Shown here: one piece after another, positions 25,840 through 33,966 of the stretch
Layout: every line of letters starts with the position of its first letter
Position numbering within the stretch: position 1 is the stretch's first letter
NCBI RefSeq assembly: GCF_015062615.1
Contig: NZ_SUUH01000001.1
Coordinates: 284,366 to 348,365, forward strand
Origin: Denitrobacterium detoxificans
GTDB lineage: Bacteria; Actinomycetota; Coriobacteriia; Coriobacteriales; Eggerthellaceae
DNA length: 64,000 bases
Direction of reading: 5' to 3'
Made by a program: the position numbers and the translations under genes
The notes under the pieces: generated by a model
Told to the model about the DNA's origin: nothing
What the model saw: only the letters and a program-made list of their open reading frames with translations
Databases searched by the model: none

Positions 25840-27318
25840 ATGCGCATAGGCTTTGATAACGACAAGTACATCGAACTTCAGGCAAACCACATCCGCGAAC
25901 GCATTGCCCAATTCGACGGCAAGCTGTACCTGGAATTCGGCGGCAAGCTCTTCGACGACTACCACGCGAGCCGCGTACTTCCCGGATTCGAGCCCGACTC
26001 GAAGATCCGCATGCTCAAGAGCATGATGGACGACGTCGAGATCATCATCGCCATCAACGCCAACGACATCGAGAAGAACAAGATCCGCGGCGACTTGGGC
26101 ATCGGCTACGACGATGACGTGCTGCGTCTGCTCGACGTCTTTTCCAGCATGGGATTCATGGTGGGCGGCGTGGTCATCACGCGCTACACCGGCCAGCCTT
26201 CCGCGGAAGCATTCCGCACCCGCCTGGCTGCTCTGGGCGTGCGCAGCTGCCTGCACTACCCCATCGCGAACTATCCCACCGATATCGAGGGCATCGTAAG
26301 CGACAACGGCTTCGGCAAGAACGAGTTCATGGAAACGACGCGTCCCCTCGTAGTGGTTACGGCCCCCGGCCCCGGTTCGGGCAAGATGGCCACCTGCCTC
26401 TCGCAGATCTACCACGAGCACAAGCGCGGCGTGAAGGCCGGCTATGCCAAGTACGAGACGTTCCCCATCTGGAACCTGCCGCTGCGTCACCCCGTGAACA
26501 TTGCCTACGAAGCCGCCACGGTCGACCTCGACGACGCTAACGCCATCGACCCCTTCCACCTGGAGGCTTATGGCGAATCCACCGTCAACTACAACCGCGA
26601 CATCGAAGTCTTCCCCGTGCTGAAGGCGCTCATGGAGCGCATCATGGGCGAAAGCCCCTACCAGAGCCCCACCGACATGGGCGTGAACATGGCTGGCCTG
26701 GGCATTTCCAACGACGAGATCGTTCGCGAAGCCGCCAAGCGCGAAATCCTGCGCCGCTACTTCCACACCTCGGTTGCCGTGAAGCAGGGCAAGGCGGAAA
26801 GCATACAGATCGAAAAGCTGCGCCTGCTCATGAACCAGGCGGGCGTAAACGAAGCCGACTTCGAAGTTCGCACGAAGGCTCTGCTGAAGGCCGAGGCCAC
26901 GGGTGGCCCCGCGGGCGCCATCGAAATGCCCGACGGCCACATCCTCACGGGCAAGACGAGCGATCTTCTGGGTGCCGCATCGGCAACGCTCATGAACGCG
27001 CTCAAGTACGCTGCGGGCATCGGCGACATCGACGTCATCAGCGATACGGCCATTCACCCCATCTGCCACCTGAAGACGCAGCACCTGGGCAGCCGCAACC
27101 CGCGCCTGCATTCCGACGAAACGCTGCTGGCGCTTTCCGTGAGCACGACGACGAATCCCATTGCCGAGGAGCTCATGAAACACACCGACGCCCTGCGCGG
27201 TTGCGACGCGTTCTTCAGCGTCATCATCTCCGAAGCCGACGAGCGCCTGTACAAGAAGCTCGGCATCAACGTATGCTGTGAACCGCGCTACGAGCTGAGC
27301 ACGTACTACCACAAATAA
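25840..27318 (+). CDS. DUF1846 family protein
   Basis: A 492-residue protein covering the full length of the DUF1846 family (PF08903), conserved in Firmicutes and anaerobic Actinobacteria. Notable segments are the start RIGFDNDKYIELQANHIRERI, split here as a nucleotide-handling-like N-terminus, the P-loop-like APGPGSGKMATCL near residue 180, and the CHLKTQHLGSRNPRLH signature near residue 425. ATG 25840 with TTAGGA just upstream is preferred to the longer open frame from 25684, whose extra 52 residues are not part of the family. The biochemical role is not known. A strong terminator follows. Confidence 0.9.
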   Translation: MRIGFDNDKYIELQANHIRERIAQFDGKLYLEFGGKLFDDYHASRVLPGFEPDSKIRMLKSMMDDVEIIIAINANDIEKNKIRGDLGIGYDDDVLRLLDVFSSMGFMVGGVVITRYTGQPSAEAFRTRLAALGVRSCLHYPIANYPTDIEGIVSDNGFGKNEFMETTRPLVVVTAPGPGSGKMATCLSQIYHEHKRGVKAGYAKYETFPIWNLPLRHPVNIAYEAATVDLDDANAIDPFHLEAYGESTVNYNRDIEVFPVLKALMERIMGESPYQSPTDMGVNMAGLGISNDEIVREAAKREILRRYFHTSVAVKQGKAESIQIEKLRLLMNQAGVNEADFEVRTKALLKAEATGGPAGAIEMPDGHILTGKTSDLLGAASATLMNALKYAAGIGDIDVISDTAIHPICHLKTQHLGSRNPRLHSDETLLALSVSTTTNPIAEELMKHTDALRGCDAFFSVIISEADERLYKKLGINVCCEPRYELSTYYHK

Positions 27319-27342
27319 GCGTCACGCCACGTCAAACGCCGA

Positions 27343-27378
27343 AGAGCGTCCTGTCATCTTGCAGGGCGCTCTTTTTTT
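27343..27378 (+). terminator. Intrinsic terminator after DUF1846 gene
   Basis: AGAGCGTCCTG pairs with CAGGGCGCTCT (one G-T pair) around an 8-base loop and is followed by eight T. It lies between convergent genes. Confidence 0.93.
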
Positions 27379-27392
27379 TCGCGCAGTAGACG

Positions 27393-28478
27393 CTAGCCGA
27401 ACACCCAACCCGTGGGGCTTAGATACATGAAATGCAGCAGGGCAAGGAAGCCATAGGCAGAAACGAGTACCCAGAACAGCATATCGGCGAACCATCGCGG
27501 CAAGCGCGACATGCCCTTGTCCATAAGCGGATAGACGTACCACACGATCAACGTGGCAGCCACGGAATACACGAGCGAATTCTGCAGGCAGATCTGCCCC
27601 ATGAAGTTGAAGGGCATGTTGCGATAATCCCATAGATGATAGTCGGCATTCGCCGTAATGCCCGTGGTGAAGTCGATAGCGGTGCACGAAAGCGCGATGA
27701 GCACGAAGCTCAGCGGCAGCGCTATGGCCACGCGGCCACCCGTACGCTTCATGAGCCATTCCTTGAATGGATGCAGGATCACGACGACCAATGCAATGGC
27801 GATGCCCTCGGCGGAAAACGGATACAGCCATTGCTCCCAAAGCATCGCATTGCTCAAATCGTAGTCGCCCATGAAGACACCCGCGGCAATGAGCTGGCAG
27901 AACAGCATTTCCGCCCAATGCCCCAGGAACGAGAAGGCCACGAAGTAGATGGCAAGGTCACGCCAGAACGGCCACTTCCGCATGCGATGACGCACGGGAA
28001 CGGCGGCGGTGAGGAACTTCTCGACCTGGGTGACGCTGCGCAAGCGCACGACGAGCGTTGCATGCACGCGACTGGACACCGCCACATACGATGCCGCCGA
28101 TACGTATATCAGCAGCTGAAAGGTCACAATGGCGAACATGGGCACCACGCCAATGGAGGTGACCACCTCGTTGCCCGCGCCAAGGTAGAACTCGTCGACG
28201 AGCATCAGAATGCACGTGAGAAGCGAGGTAACCACGATGAACGGCCTGCCAAAAGCAGCGCGCCTGGAAATGAACCATACGGAAAGCGTAGAGGAAATAA
28301 CGGCGAACACCGAGCGAAAGAGCGAAAGGTCGTAGTCGAACTCGGCAGGATTCAGGATAGCCGCATTCGCGAACGCAAGCAGGAGCTCCAAGACGAACAG
28401 GGCACGCACGATCTGCAGGCCAGGGCCCAGCGGCGGCAGAGCCTGACGGCGCGAGCCATTTGGCGCGGCATGCTTCAT
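27393..28478 (-). CDS. Putative ABC transporter permease (CmpB-like, PF06541) membrane protein
   Basis: A 361-residue protein with about nine hydrophobic helices. The C-terminal half shows the CmpB-like pattern: FLGHWAEMLFCQ, then WDYRNMPFNFMGQICLQNSL, where family members have W-D-Y-x-x-x-P-x-N-x-x-G-x-I-C. The N-terminal half is an extra membrane region without a family match that I recognise. No ATPase gene is adjacent, so the transport role is a family label only. Start ATG 28478. The gene is convergent with the DUF1846 gene and divergent from the methyltransferase that follows. Confidence 0.7.
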   Translation of the reverse strand: MKHAAPNGSRRQALPPLGPGLQIVRALFVLELLLAFANAAILNPAEFDYDLSLFRSVFAVISSTLSVWFISRRAAFGRPFIVVTSLLTCILMLVDEFYLGAGNEVVTSIGVVPMFAIVTFQLLIYVSAASYVAVSSRVHATLVVRLRSVTQVEKFLTAAVPVRHRMRKWPFWRDLAIYFVAFSFLGHWAEMLFCQLIAAGVFMGDYDLSNAMLWEQWLYPFSAEGIAIALVVVILHPFKEWLMKRTGGRVAIALPLSFVLIALSCTAIDFTTGITANADYHLWDYRNMPFNFMGQICLQNSLVYSVAATLIVWYVYPLMDKGMSRLPRWFADMLFWVLVSAYGFLALLHFMYLSPTGWVFG

Positions 28479-28697
28479 TCGAACCCCCTCTCACGAGCGC
28501 ATAGTGCCAGTGTATCCCGCATGCCCAGCCGGTAGCTCGGGCGCGGGCATCGGGAAGGCAATTGTTACCTGCCGAATGCTCTTTGTGCGCGTATCATGCG
28601 CGCACGCGATGGAAGGCAACTTGTGCGAGCCATGGAAACGCCCCCGTGCCGCACCCATTTCGCCGTGCAGCACGGAACAACACGCTACACTGGCACC

Positions 28698-29474
28698 ATG
28701 GAAACCCCGAAGACATACGACATCGCCGTACGCGCCACCCTGAACCAATACGACAAGGCAGCCAGAGAGCTTGCCGAGCACCTGGGCGTGCCCTACCTTG
28801 CTCCCGACGCATCGGAAACGCCTGCCGCCACGCTCCTGACCATCGACGAGGCGGGCATGGCGCTCGTTTCCGATGGAATGACCATGCGCGTCGACCTGGG
28901 CCATCTGGCCCGCCGCCTGCATCCCAGCAAGGTACACCGCGAGCTGCTCGTACGCGCGGCGAAGCTAAAGGGCGTCGCGGACCCAGTGGCGCTTGACGCG
29001 ACCGCTGGCCTGGGCGAAGACGCCATGCTACTTGCCGCTGCAGGGTTCACGGTATATGCCTACGAGGCAAACCCCATCATCGCCGCCCTGCTCGCCGACA
29101 CCATCGCACGCGCGGCGAAAGACCCCGCATGCGCACAGGCGGCAGAGCGACTGCACGTCATCGAAGGCGATAGCATTCAGGCGCTTGCGGAAGGCAGGCA
29201 TGCGCCCGACGTGGTCTACCTGGATCCCATGTTTCCCGAGCGCACGAAAAGCGCTGCCGTAAAGAAGAAGTTCCAGCTGCTTCATCATCTGGAACGCCCC
29301 TGCGAGAACCAGGACGAGCTGCTGCAAGCCGCACTGGCGGCACATCCCCGCAAGGTGGTCATCAAGCGCCCCGTCAAGGGGCCATACCTGGCAGAACGCA
29401 AGCCAAGCTATTCCCTATCGGGAAAGGCCGTGCGCTACGATTGCATCGCCTTGCCAAGTGCAGTCGCGGAATAG
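28698..29474 (+). CDS. rsmJ: Class I SAM methyltransferase, RsmJ-like (16S rRNA m2G1516)
   Basis: A 258-residue protein matching RsmJ in layout: a variable N-terminus, the SAM-binding motif LDATAGLGEDAMLLAAAG (about 103-120), the catalytic-type motif VYLDPMFP near 175, and the C-terminal KRPVKGPYL and PSYSLSGKAVRYD segments. In Escherichia coli this enzyme methylates G1516 of 16S rRNA. The start ATG 28698 has no ribosome site, but TACACT (28685-28690) lies 7 bases upstream, so the mRNA may be leaderless; the frame is open back to 28596. Its last 40 bp overlap the end of the convergent methyltransferase gene. Confidence 0.85.
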   Translation: METPKTYDIAVRATLNQYDKAARELAEHLGVPYLAPDASETPAATLLTIDEAGMALVSDGMTMRVDLGHLARRLHPSKVHRELLVRAAKLKGVADPVALDATAGLGEDAMLLAAAGFTVYAYEANPIIAALLADTIARAAKDPACAQAAERLHVIEGDSIQALAEGRHAPDVVYLDPMFPERTKSAAVKKKFQLLHHLERPCENQDELLQAALAAHPRKVVIKRPVKGPYLAERKPSYSLSGKAVRYDCIALPSAVAE

Positions 29475-30283
29475 GCCATTAGGTACTCGTTGAGCGCATG
29501 CGTGCGGCCGTCGGCACGAAAGCACGCTACGTCGACCTCTTGCACGCGGGCCATGTGCTCCCTTAGCAATGTGGCATCCCCGTCGTCGAAGCTATGGCAG
29601 TAGCGATACGCACCCGGGCGCCCCTGCCAGCCAATAATCCAATCGCCAGGCTCCAGGTCGGAAAAATCAAGCGACTCCCCTTGCAGGGGCAATGCTGTCT
29701 GAGCCTGCTCATGCGCAATGCGCGCCTTGGCCGCAAGCCCCGCATCGTCCATGAACCGCCACAGGGAAACCGCCAAGGCCCCCTTGGGCGCACGCGCCCT
29801 CAAAAGCGCATCCGCGAGCATGTCCCTGTTGGCAGCCCCGGGCACGTGATGGAAGAAGCCAAAGCAAGCCACGATGTCGAAGGCGCCCGCAGGAACGCCC
29901 AGCCACGCATCCGTCTTCGCAGCCTGACCCAAAAGTGCCCGCACGATATCGATGCAATGGTACTCGATGGCAACGTCTTCCAGCCCATCCTCGCACACGA
30001 GCTGGGGGCACGAATCAAGCGCCGTCACGCGTAGGTTCGCTTCGGGAAACGCCTCCCTCAGGTATCGCTCGAAACGCAGCGTGCCACATGCCACGTCGAG
30101 AACGCGCAGCGGAACCTCGCCCGAAAGACGCGGATCGCCCGCGCCCCAGCAATCGCGCAGCTGCTGGGCGCACCGCACCCACCCCGGCCAAGCCGAACGA
30201 CGCGTCGACGCAAACGAATCGGCATGGGCGGCGTAGAAGGCATTGTTAAGGCTGGCAAGCGCTACCGCAGTGTCATTCCTCAC
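29435..30283 (-). CDS. Class I SAM-dependent methyltransferase
   Basis: A 282-residue methyltransferase with motif I RVLDVACGTLRFERYL (near residue 59), an acidic loop TALDSC, motif VIACFGFFHHVPG-like (about 135) and a C-terminal half of mixed strands. It resembles tRNA-wobble (Trm9-like) and small-molecule methyltransferases, but no substrate can be named. Start GTG 30283 is chosen because CGAGGTG lies upstream; an open frame extends 14 codons more. It follows the NYN gene on the same strand after 64 bp and may be co-transcribed. Tail-to-tail overlap with the RsmJ-like gene is 40 bp. Confidence 0.82.
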   Translation of the reverse strand: MRNDTAVALASLNNAFYAAHADSFASTRRSAWPGWVRCAQQLRDCWGAGDPRLSGEVPLRVLDVACGTLRFERYLREAFPEANLRVTALDSCPQLVCEDGLEDVAIEYHCIDIVRALLGQAAKTDAWLGVPAGAFDIVACFGFFHHVPGAANRDMLADALLRARAPKGALAVSLWRFMDDAGLAAKARIAHEQAQTALPLQGESLDFSDLEPGDWIIGWQGRPGAYRYCHSFDDGDATLLREHMARVQEVDVACFRADGRTHALNEYLMAYSATALGKAMQS

Positions 30284-30347
30284 GAACGCACCTCGCAACA
30301 AGCAGCGGCAAGCATGCCCTTGCATTCATGCAGCATGCAGGCCCCGC

Positions 30348-31298
30348 CTAATCGTAGTCAGGGTACACGCGGGCGCCCGACTCGTCGACGCTCACGATGA
30401 CGCCGTCGACATCGCGCACGAACTTCGAGAGCTTCGAGTAGCCAAAGTCCTTTACGTTGAAATCGGGATACGCCTCGTAGACCATATCGCCGATCTTGCT
30501 CAAGCTCACGCCGCCCGTCTTCCCCTTGCGCACCTCGTCGACGATGAACGACGAAACCTCGCCACGCAGGCTATCGGCATCGCGCAGGGCCACGAGCACC
30601 ACGTTGTGGCGACGTTCCAGCTGCAGGTTCGGGAAGCTTTCCAGGAACTTCGAAAGCTGGCTGTAGCCAAAGGCGCGCACGTCGAAATCGGGATAGATGT
30701 CCACCAGGCGGCTGCCTATTTCGGCCAGCGAGATCTGCGTGCCCTTGCCGCTGTACTCGTTGATGATGTCCACGATCGCCGAAGACGTCTCCTTCAGGCT
30801 GACGCCATTCTCCTCGAGGGAATGAACCTCGGATGCGGCCGTCTCGGCATCTTCCTGATCCTGGCTGATGACCTCGAGCGCCGTAAACACCGTGCAGGCA
30901 TTGCGGAACGAGCGAGGCGTCTTCTGCTCGCCCATGCCCACCACCGTCATGCCGGCATCGCGCAGGCGGCTCGCCAGGCGCGTGAAATCACTATCGCTGG
31001 AAACGATGCAGAACCCCTGCACCTTGCCTTCGTAGAGGATGTCCATGGCATCGATAATGAGAAACGAATCGGTGGCGTTCTTGCCCTTGGTGTTGGCAAA
31101 CTGCTGCATGGGGGTAAGCGAATACTCCGCCAGCACATCCTTCCACTTCCCCATCTGGCTGCTCGTCCAGTCGCCGTAGATGCGACGGTACGTAACCTGG
31201 CCATGACGGCTGGTCAGCTCGTTCATGATGGCCTGAATGTACTTTGCGGAAATGTTGTCGGAATCAATGAGAAGCGCAAACGATTTACGGTCTTCCAT
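30348..31298 (-). CDS. NYN domain protein with two OST-HTH/LOTUS domains
   Basis: A 316-residue protein with an N-terminal NYN (PIN-like RNase) domain: LLIDSDNIS (residues 9-17, first metal-binding Asp pair), KNATDSFLIIDAMD (about 73) and CIVSSDSDFTRL (about 97-108, further acidic residues). Two LOTUS/OST-HTH repeats follow (about 168-235 and 247-312), each with a PDF[DN]V[RK][AD]FGYS[QK]LSKF pattern. Members of the LabA/DUF88 group are predicted ribonucleases and LOTUS domains bind RNA, so this is a probable RNA-processing or decay factor. Start ATG 31298. Confidence 0.92.
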   Translation of the reverse strand: MEDRKSFALLIDSDNISAKYIQAIMNELTSRHGQVTYRRIYGDWTSSQMGKWKDVLAEYSLTPMQQFANTKGKNATDSFLIIDAMDILYEGKVQGFCIVSSDSDFTRLASRLRDAGMTVVGMGEQKTPRSFRNACTVFTALEVISQDQEDAETAASEVHSLEENGVSLKETSSAIVDIINEYSGKGTQISLAEIGSRLVDIYPDFDVRAFGYSQLSKFLESFPNLQLERRHNVVLVALRDADSLRGEVSSFIVDEVRKGKTGGVSLSKIGDMVYEAYPDFNVKDFGYSKLSKFVRDVDGVIVSVDESGARVYPDYD

Positions 31299-31448
31299 GG
31301 GTTAGCCCCTATCATGCTTCGCGCCGTGAATTTCTAATCACCTCGCATTCTAGCGCATCGCGGCACGTCATATGAACGTCTACGCAATTGCCCATTGCAC
31401 GTCGATATCAAGTGCGGAACGCGGTGCGCGGGCACGGGTCACTGCGGG

Positions 31449-31454
31449 TAGAAT
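31449..31454 (+). promoter_or_regulatory. -10 element giving a probable leaderless cca transcript
   Basis: TAGAAT is separated from the ATG at 31461 by six bases, which places the expected transcription start on or next to the A of the start codon. No purine-rich ribosome site is present. The same hexamer precedes the MBL-fold gene (32898-32903), but there with a normal leader. Confidence 0.55.
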
Positions 31455-31460
31455 AGGGGC

Positions 31461-32846
31461 ATGGATAATCCTTTCGACAACAACGAGCAGGGCAATCAGG
31501 CCATTCGCGTCCTCGGCATCCTGGAAGATGCCGGGCTCGAGGCATGGCTCGTGGGCGGTTGCGTACGCGACGCCCTACTAGGCCGCCCCGTGCATGACTT
31601 CGACATTGCCTGCAATGCGCTCTGGAACGAAACGCAAGCCGTACTCGAGGCCAGCGGCATTCGCACCGTGGAAACCGGCATAGCGCACGGCACGCTCACG
31701 GCCATCAGCAAGGGAACGCCCCTGGAAATCACCACGTACCGCATCGACGGAGCGTACACCGACGGCCGCCACCCCGATTCCGTGCAGTTCACGCGTTCCA
31801 TCCAGGAAGACCTGGCACGACGCGATTTCACCATCAACGCCATGGCCTGGCATCCCACGCGAGGGCTTCTCGATCCGTTCAACGGGCAGGCCGACCTTCG
31901 CGCGCGAACGATCCGCGCCGTGGGCGAACCGGAAAAGCGGTTCATGGAAGACGCCCTGCGCATTTTGCGAGGCGTTCGATTCGCAAGCCAGCTTGGGTTC
32001 GCCATAGACCAACAGACCGCATCGGGCATGCGCGCGCAGGCTTCCAACCTGAAGCTCATCGCGGCCGAGCGCATATCCCACGAACTCGAAGGCCTGATAT
32101 GCGGCGAGTACGTACATGGCGCGCTCATGGCATACGCCGACATCATCGGCCGCGTCATCCCCGAGGTCACTCCCATGATCGGGTTCGATCAGAAAACGAA
32201 GTACCACATCTACGACGTGTGGGAGCACACCGCCTACGCCGTGCAGTACGCCACGCCCGATCCGCTTGCGCGCTGGGCGACGCTCTTCCACGACATCGGC
32301 AAGCCCAGCACGTTCACCGTCGACGAGGAAGGCGTGGGGCATTTCTACGGCCACGCCCACGAGGGCATCCCCCTTGCGAAGCGCGCGATGAAGCGCCTGA
32401 AGATGAGCCCCGCGTTCATCGAACGCGTCACCACGCTCGTGCGCTATCACGATTGCCCAACCATCCCCGAGCCAAAATACGTGAAGCGGCTCCTGCGCAA
32501 GCTCAACGGAGACCCCGAGCTGCTGCGCGCCCTCTGCAGCGTGAAGCGCGCCGATTCCCTATCGCATGCCCCCGAATACCAATCGGGCGTTGCCCATGCG
32601 CAGGCCATCGAGGATTGCCTCGACCTCATCCTCGCGCAGAGCCAGCCCTTCACGGTAGCGGCCCTCAACGTAAGCGGAAAGGACCTGCTGGCAATGGGCA
32701 TGCCACAAGGGCCCCACATTGGCGCGGCCTTGAACGCCATGCTCGAGGCGGTCATGGACGAGACGCTCCCCAACGAACGCGACGCCCTTCTGCGTTTCGC
32801 ACGCGAATGGTGGAGCAAACGTGAAACCGAGATAAAGCAAGCGTAG
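31461..32846 (+). CDS. cca: CCA tRNA nucleotidyltransferase with HD domain
   Basis: A 461-residue class II nucleotidyltransferase that adds or repairs the tRNA 3' CCA end. The head domain has LVGGCVRDALLGRPVHDFDIA (split: GGCVRD near 33, DFDIA near 48 with catalytic carboxylates), RRDFTINAMA near 120 and ERISHE near 190. The C-terminal HD phosphohydrolase domain has HTAYAV, LFHDIGKP (about 275) and HDCP near 330, suggesting a phosphatase activity. There is no ribosome site; TAGAAT (31449-31454) ends 6 bases before the ATG, so the transcript is probably leaderless. Confidence 0.93.
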   Translation: MDNPFDNNEQGNQAIRVLGILEDAGLEAWLVGGCVRDALLGRPVHDFDIACNALWNETQAVLEASGIRTVETGIAHGTLTAISKGTPLEITTYRIDGAYTDGRHPDSVQFTRSIQEDLARRDFTINAMAWHPTRGLLDPFNGQADLRARTIRAVGEPEKRFMEDALRILRGVRFASQLGFAIDQQTASGMRAQASNLKLIAAERISHELEGLICGEYVHGALMAYADIIGRVIPEVTPMIGFDQKTKYHIYDVWEHTAYAVQYATPDPLARWATLFHDIGKPSTFTVDEEGVGHFYGHAHEGIPLAKRAMKRLKMSPAFIERVTTLVRYHDCPTIPEPKYVKRLLRKLNGDPELLRALCSVKRADSLSHAPEYQSGVAHAQAIEDCLDLILAQSQPFTVAALNVSGKDLLAMGMPQGPHIGAALNAMLEAVMDETLPNERDALLRFAREWWSKRETEIKQA

Positions 32847-32938
32847 AAAAGCAGCCGCTAAGCGCACTTCAAAGCTCTCATTCCCTTCGCAAGCGATAGA
32901 ATACGGGCAATCAAGCGAAATGTCGGAAGGAGGGCCTG

Positions 32939-33949
32939 GTGAATCTGCAGCCTATCGAGGAAATCAGACCGCGCATCTGGCGCGTTCAGGTTCCCCTGCC
33001 CGACAACCCCCTCCGATTCCTGAATTCCTACTTCATCCTGGGAGACGACAAGACGACCATCGTGGACGTGGGATTCGATAACCAGGAATGCTCCGATACG
33101 CTCGATGCAGCGCTGGCATACTTCGGCCGCAGCTGGGATACCGTAGAGATCATCCTCACGCATTCCCACCCCGACCACACGGGTTGCCTCGACCGCCTGT
33201 GGACGCCCGGCATGACCATTCACGCAAACATGCATTCCTTCCAGGAAGTAAGCGACAACCTGGCCATGGAGGCGGAAATCATCGAGCCCGTCCTGGAGCG
33301 AATCGTCGGCGAAAAGGTTGGTCTTGCAGGTGGCAGTGGTGGCCGCGACGGATCGCGCACCGTGCTCACCAGCGAACTGCTCCCCCTGAAGAAGCGCCCG
33401 AACTTCCACTTCCTGGACGACGGGGACGAATTCAAGGCCGCTGGCTACACGTTCCGCGTAGTCGCCACGCCCGGTCACGACAACTGGCACATCTGCCTCT
33501 ACGAGCCCACCGCACGCTTGCTCATTGCCGGCGATACCGTGCTCGAGCGCATTACGCCCACGGTTTCCACGTGGCTTACCTCGCGCGATAATCTGGGAGA
33601 CTTCCTTTCCAGCCTGCGCAAGCTGGGCAATCTCGATATCGACCTTGCCCTAGCAGGACACGGAGAGCCCTTCGAGCAGGTACATGAGCGCTTGGCGTTC
33701 CTGCTGAACCATCACGCCCAGCGCCTGGACGAGATCGATGGGCTGGTAGCCGCAGGCTCTTCCACGCTCGCCGACATCGCACGCAACTGCGCATGGAAGC
33801 ACGCTAACTGGGATGCCTGGTCGCTTCAGCAGAAGTACTTTTCGCTGGGCGAGACCATGGCGCACCTGGTGCACCTTATGCAAAGCGAACATGTTGCCTG
33901 CACCATCTGCGGAAACGACATGCGCTTCACGTCCATGGCGCATTCGTAG
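32939..33949 (+). CDS. MBL-fold metallo-hydrolase
   Basis: A 336-residue metallo-beta-lactamase-fold hydrolase. The metal-binding motif HSHPDHTG (near residue 79) and later ATPGHDNWHI (about 178), AGDT (about 197) and LAGHGEP (about 240) are all present, so a binuclear metal centre is expected. The C-terminal 80 residues are helical, as in hydroxyacylglutathione-hydrolase-like and lactonase-like members. The substrate is not clear. Start GTG 32939 is fixed by GGAAGGAGGG 5 bases upstream. It lies 92 bp after cca with its own TAGAAT -10. Confidence 0.9.
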   Translation: MNLQPIEEIRPRIWRVQVPLPDNPLRFLNSYFILGDDKTTIVDVGFDNQECSDTLDAALAYFGRSWDTVEIILTHSHPDHTGCLDRLWTPGMTIHANMHSFQEVSDNLAMEAEIIEPVLERIVGEKVGLAGGSGGRDGSRTVLTSELLPLKKRPNFHFLDDGDEFKAAGYTFRVVATPGHDNWHICLYEPTARLLIAGDTVLERITPTVSTWLTSRDNLGDFLSSLRKLGNLDIDLALAGHGEPFEQVHERLAFLLNHHAQRLDEIDGLVAAGSSTLADIARNCAWKHANWDAWSLQQKYFSLGETMAHLVHLMQSEHVACTICGNDMRFTSMAHS

Positions 33950-33966
33950 CCCACGCAGGGCACCCG

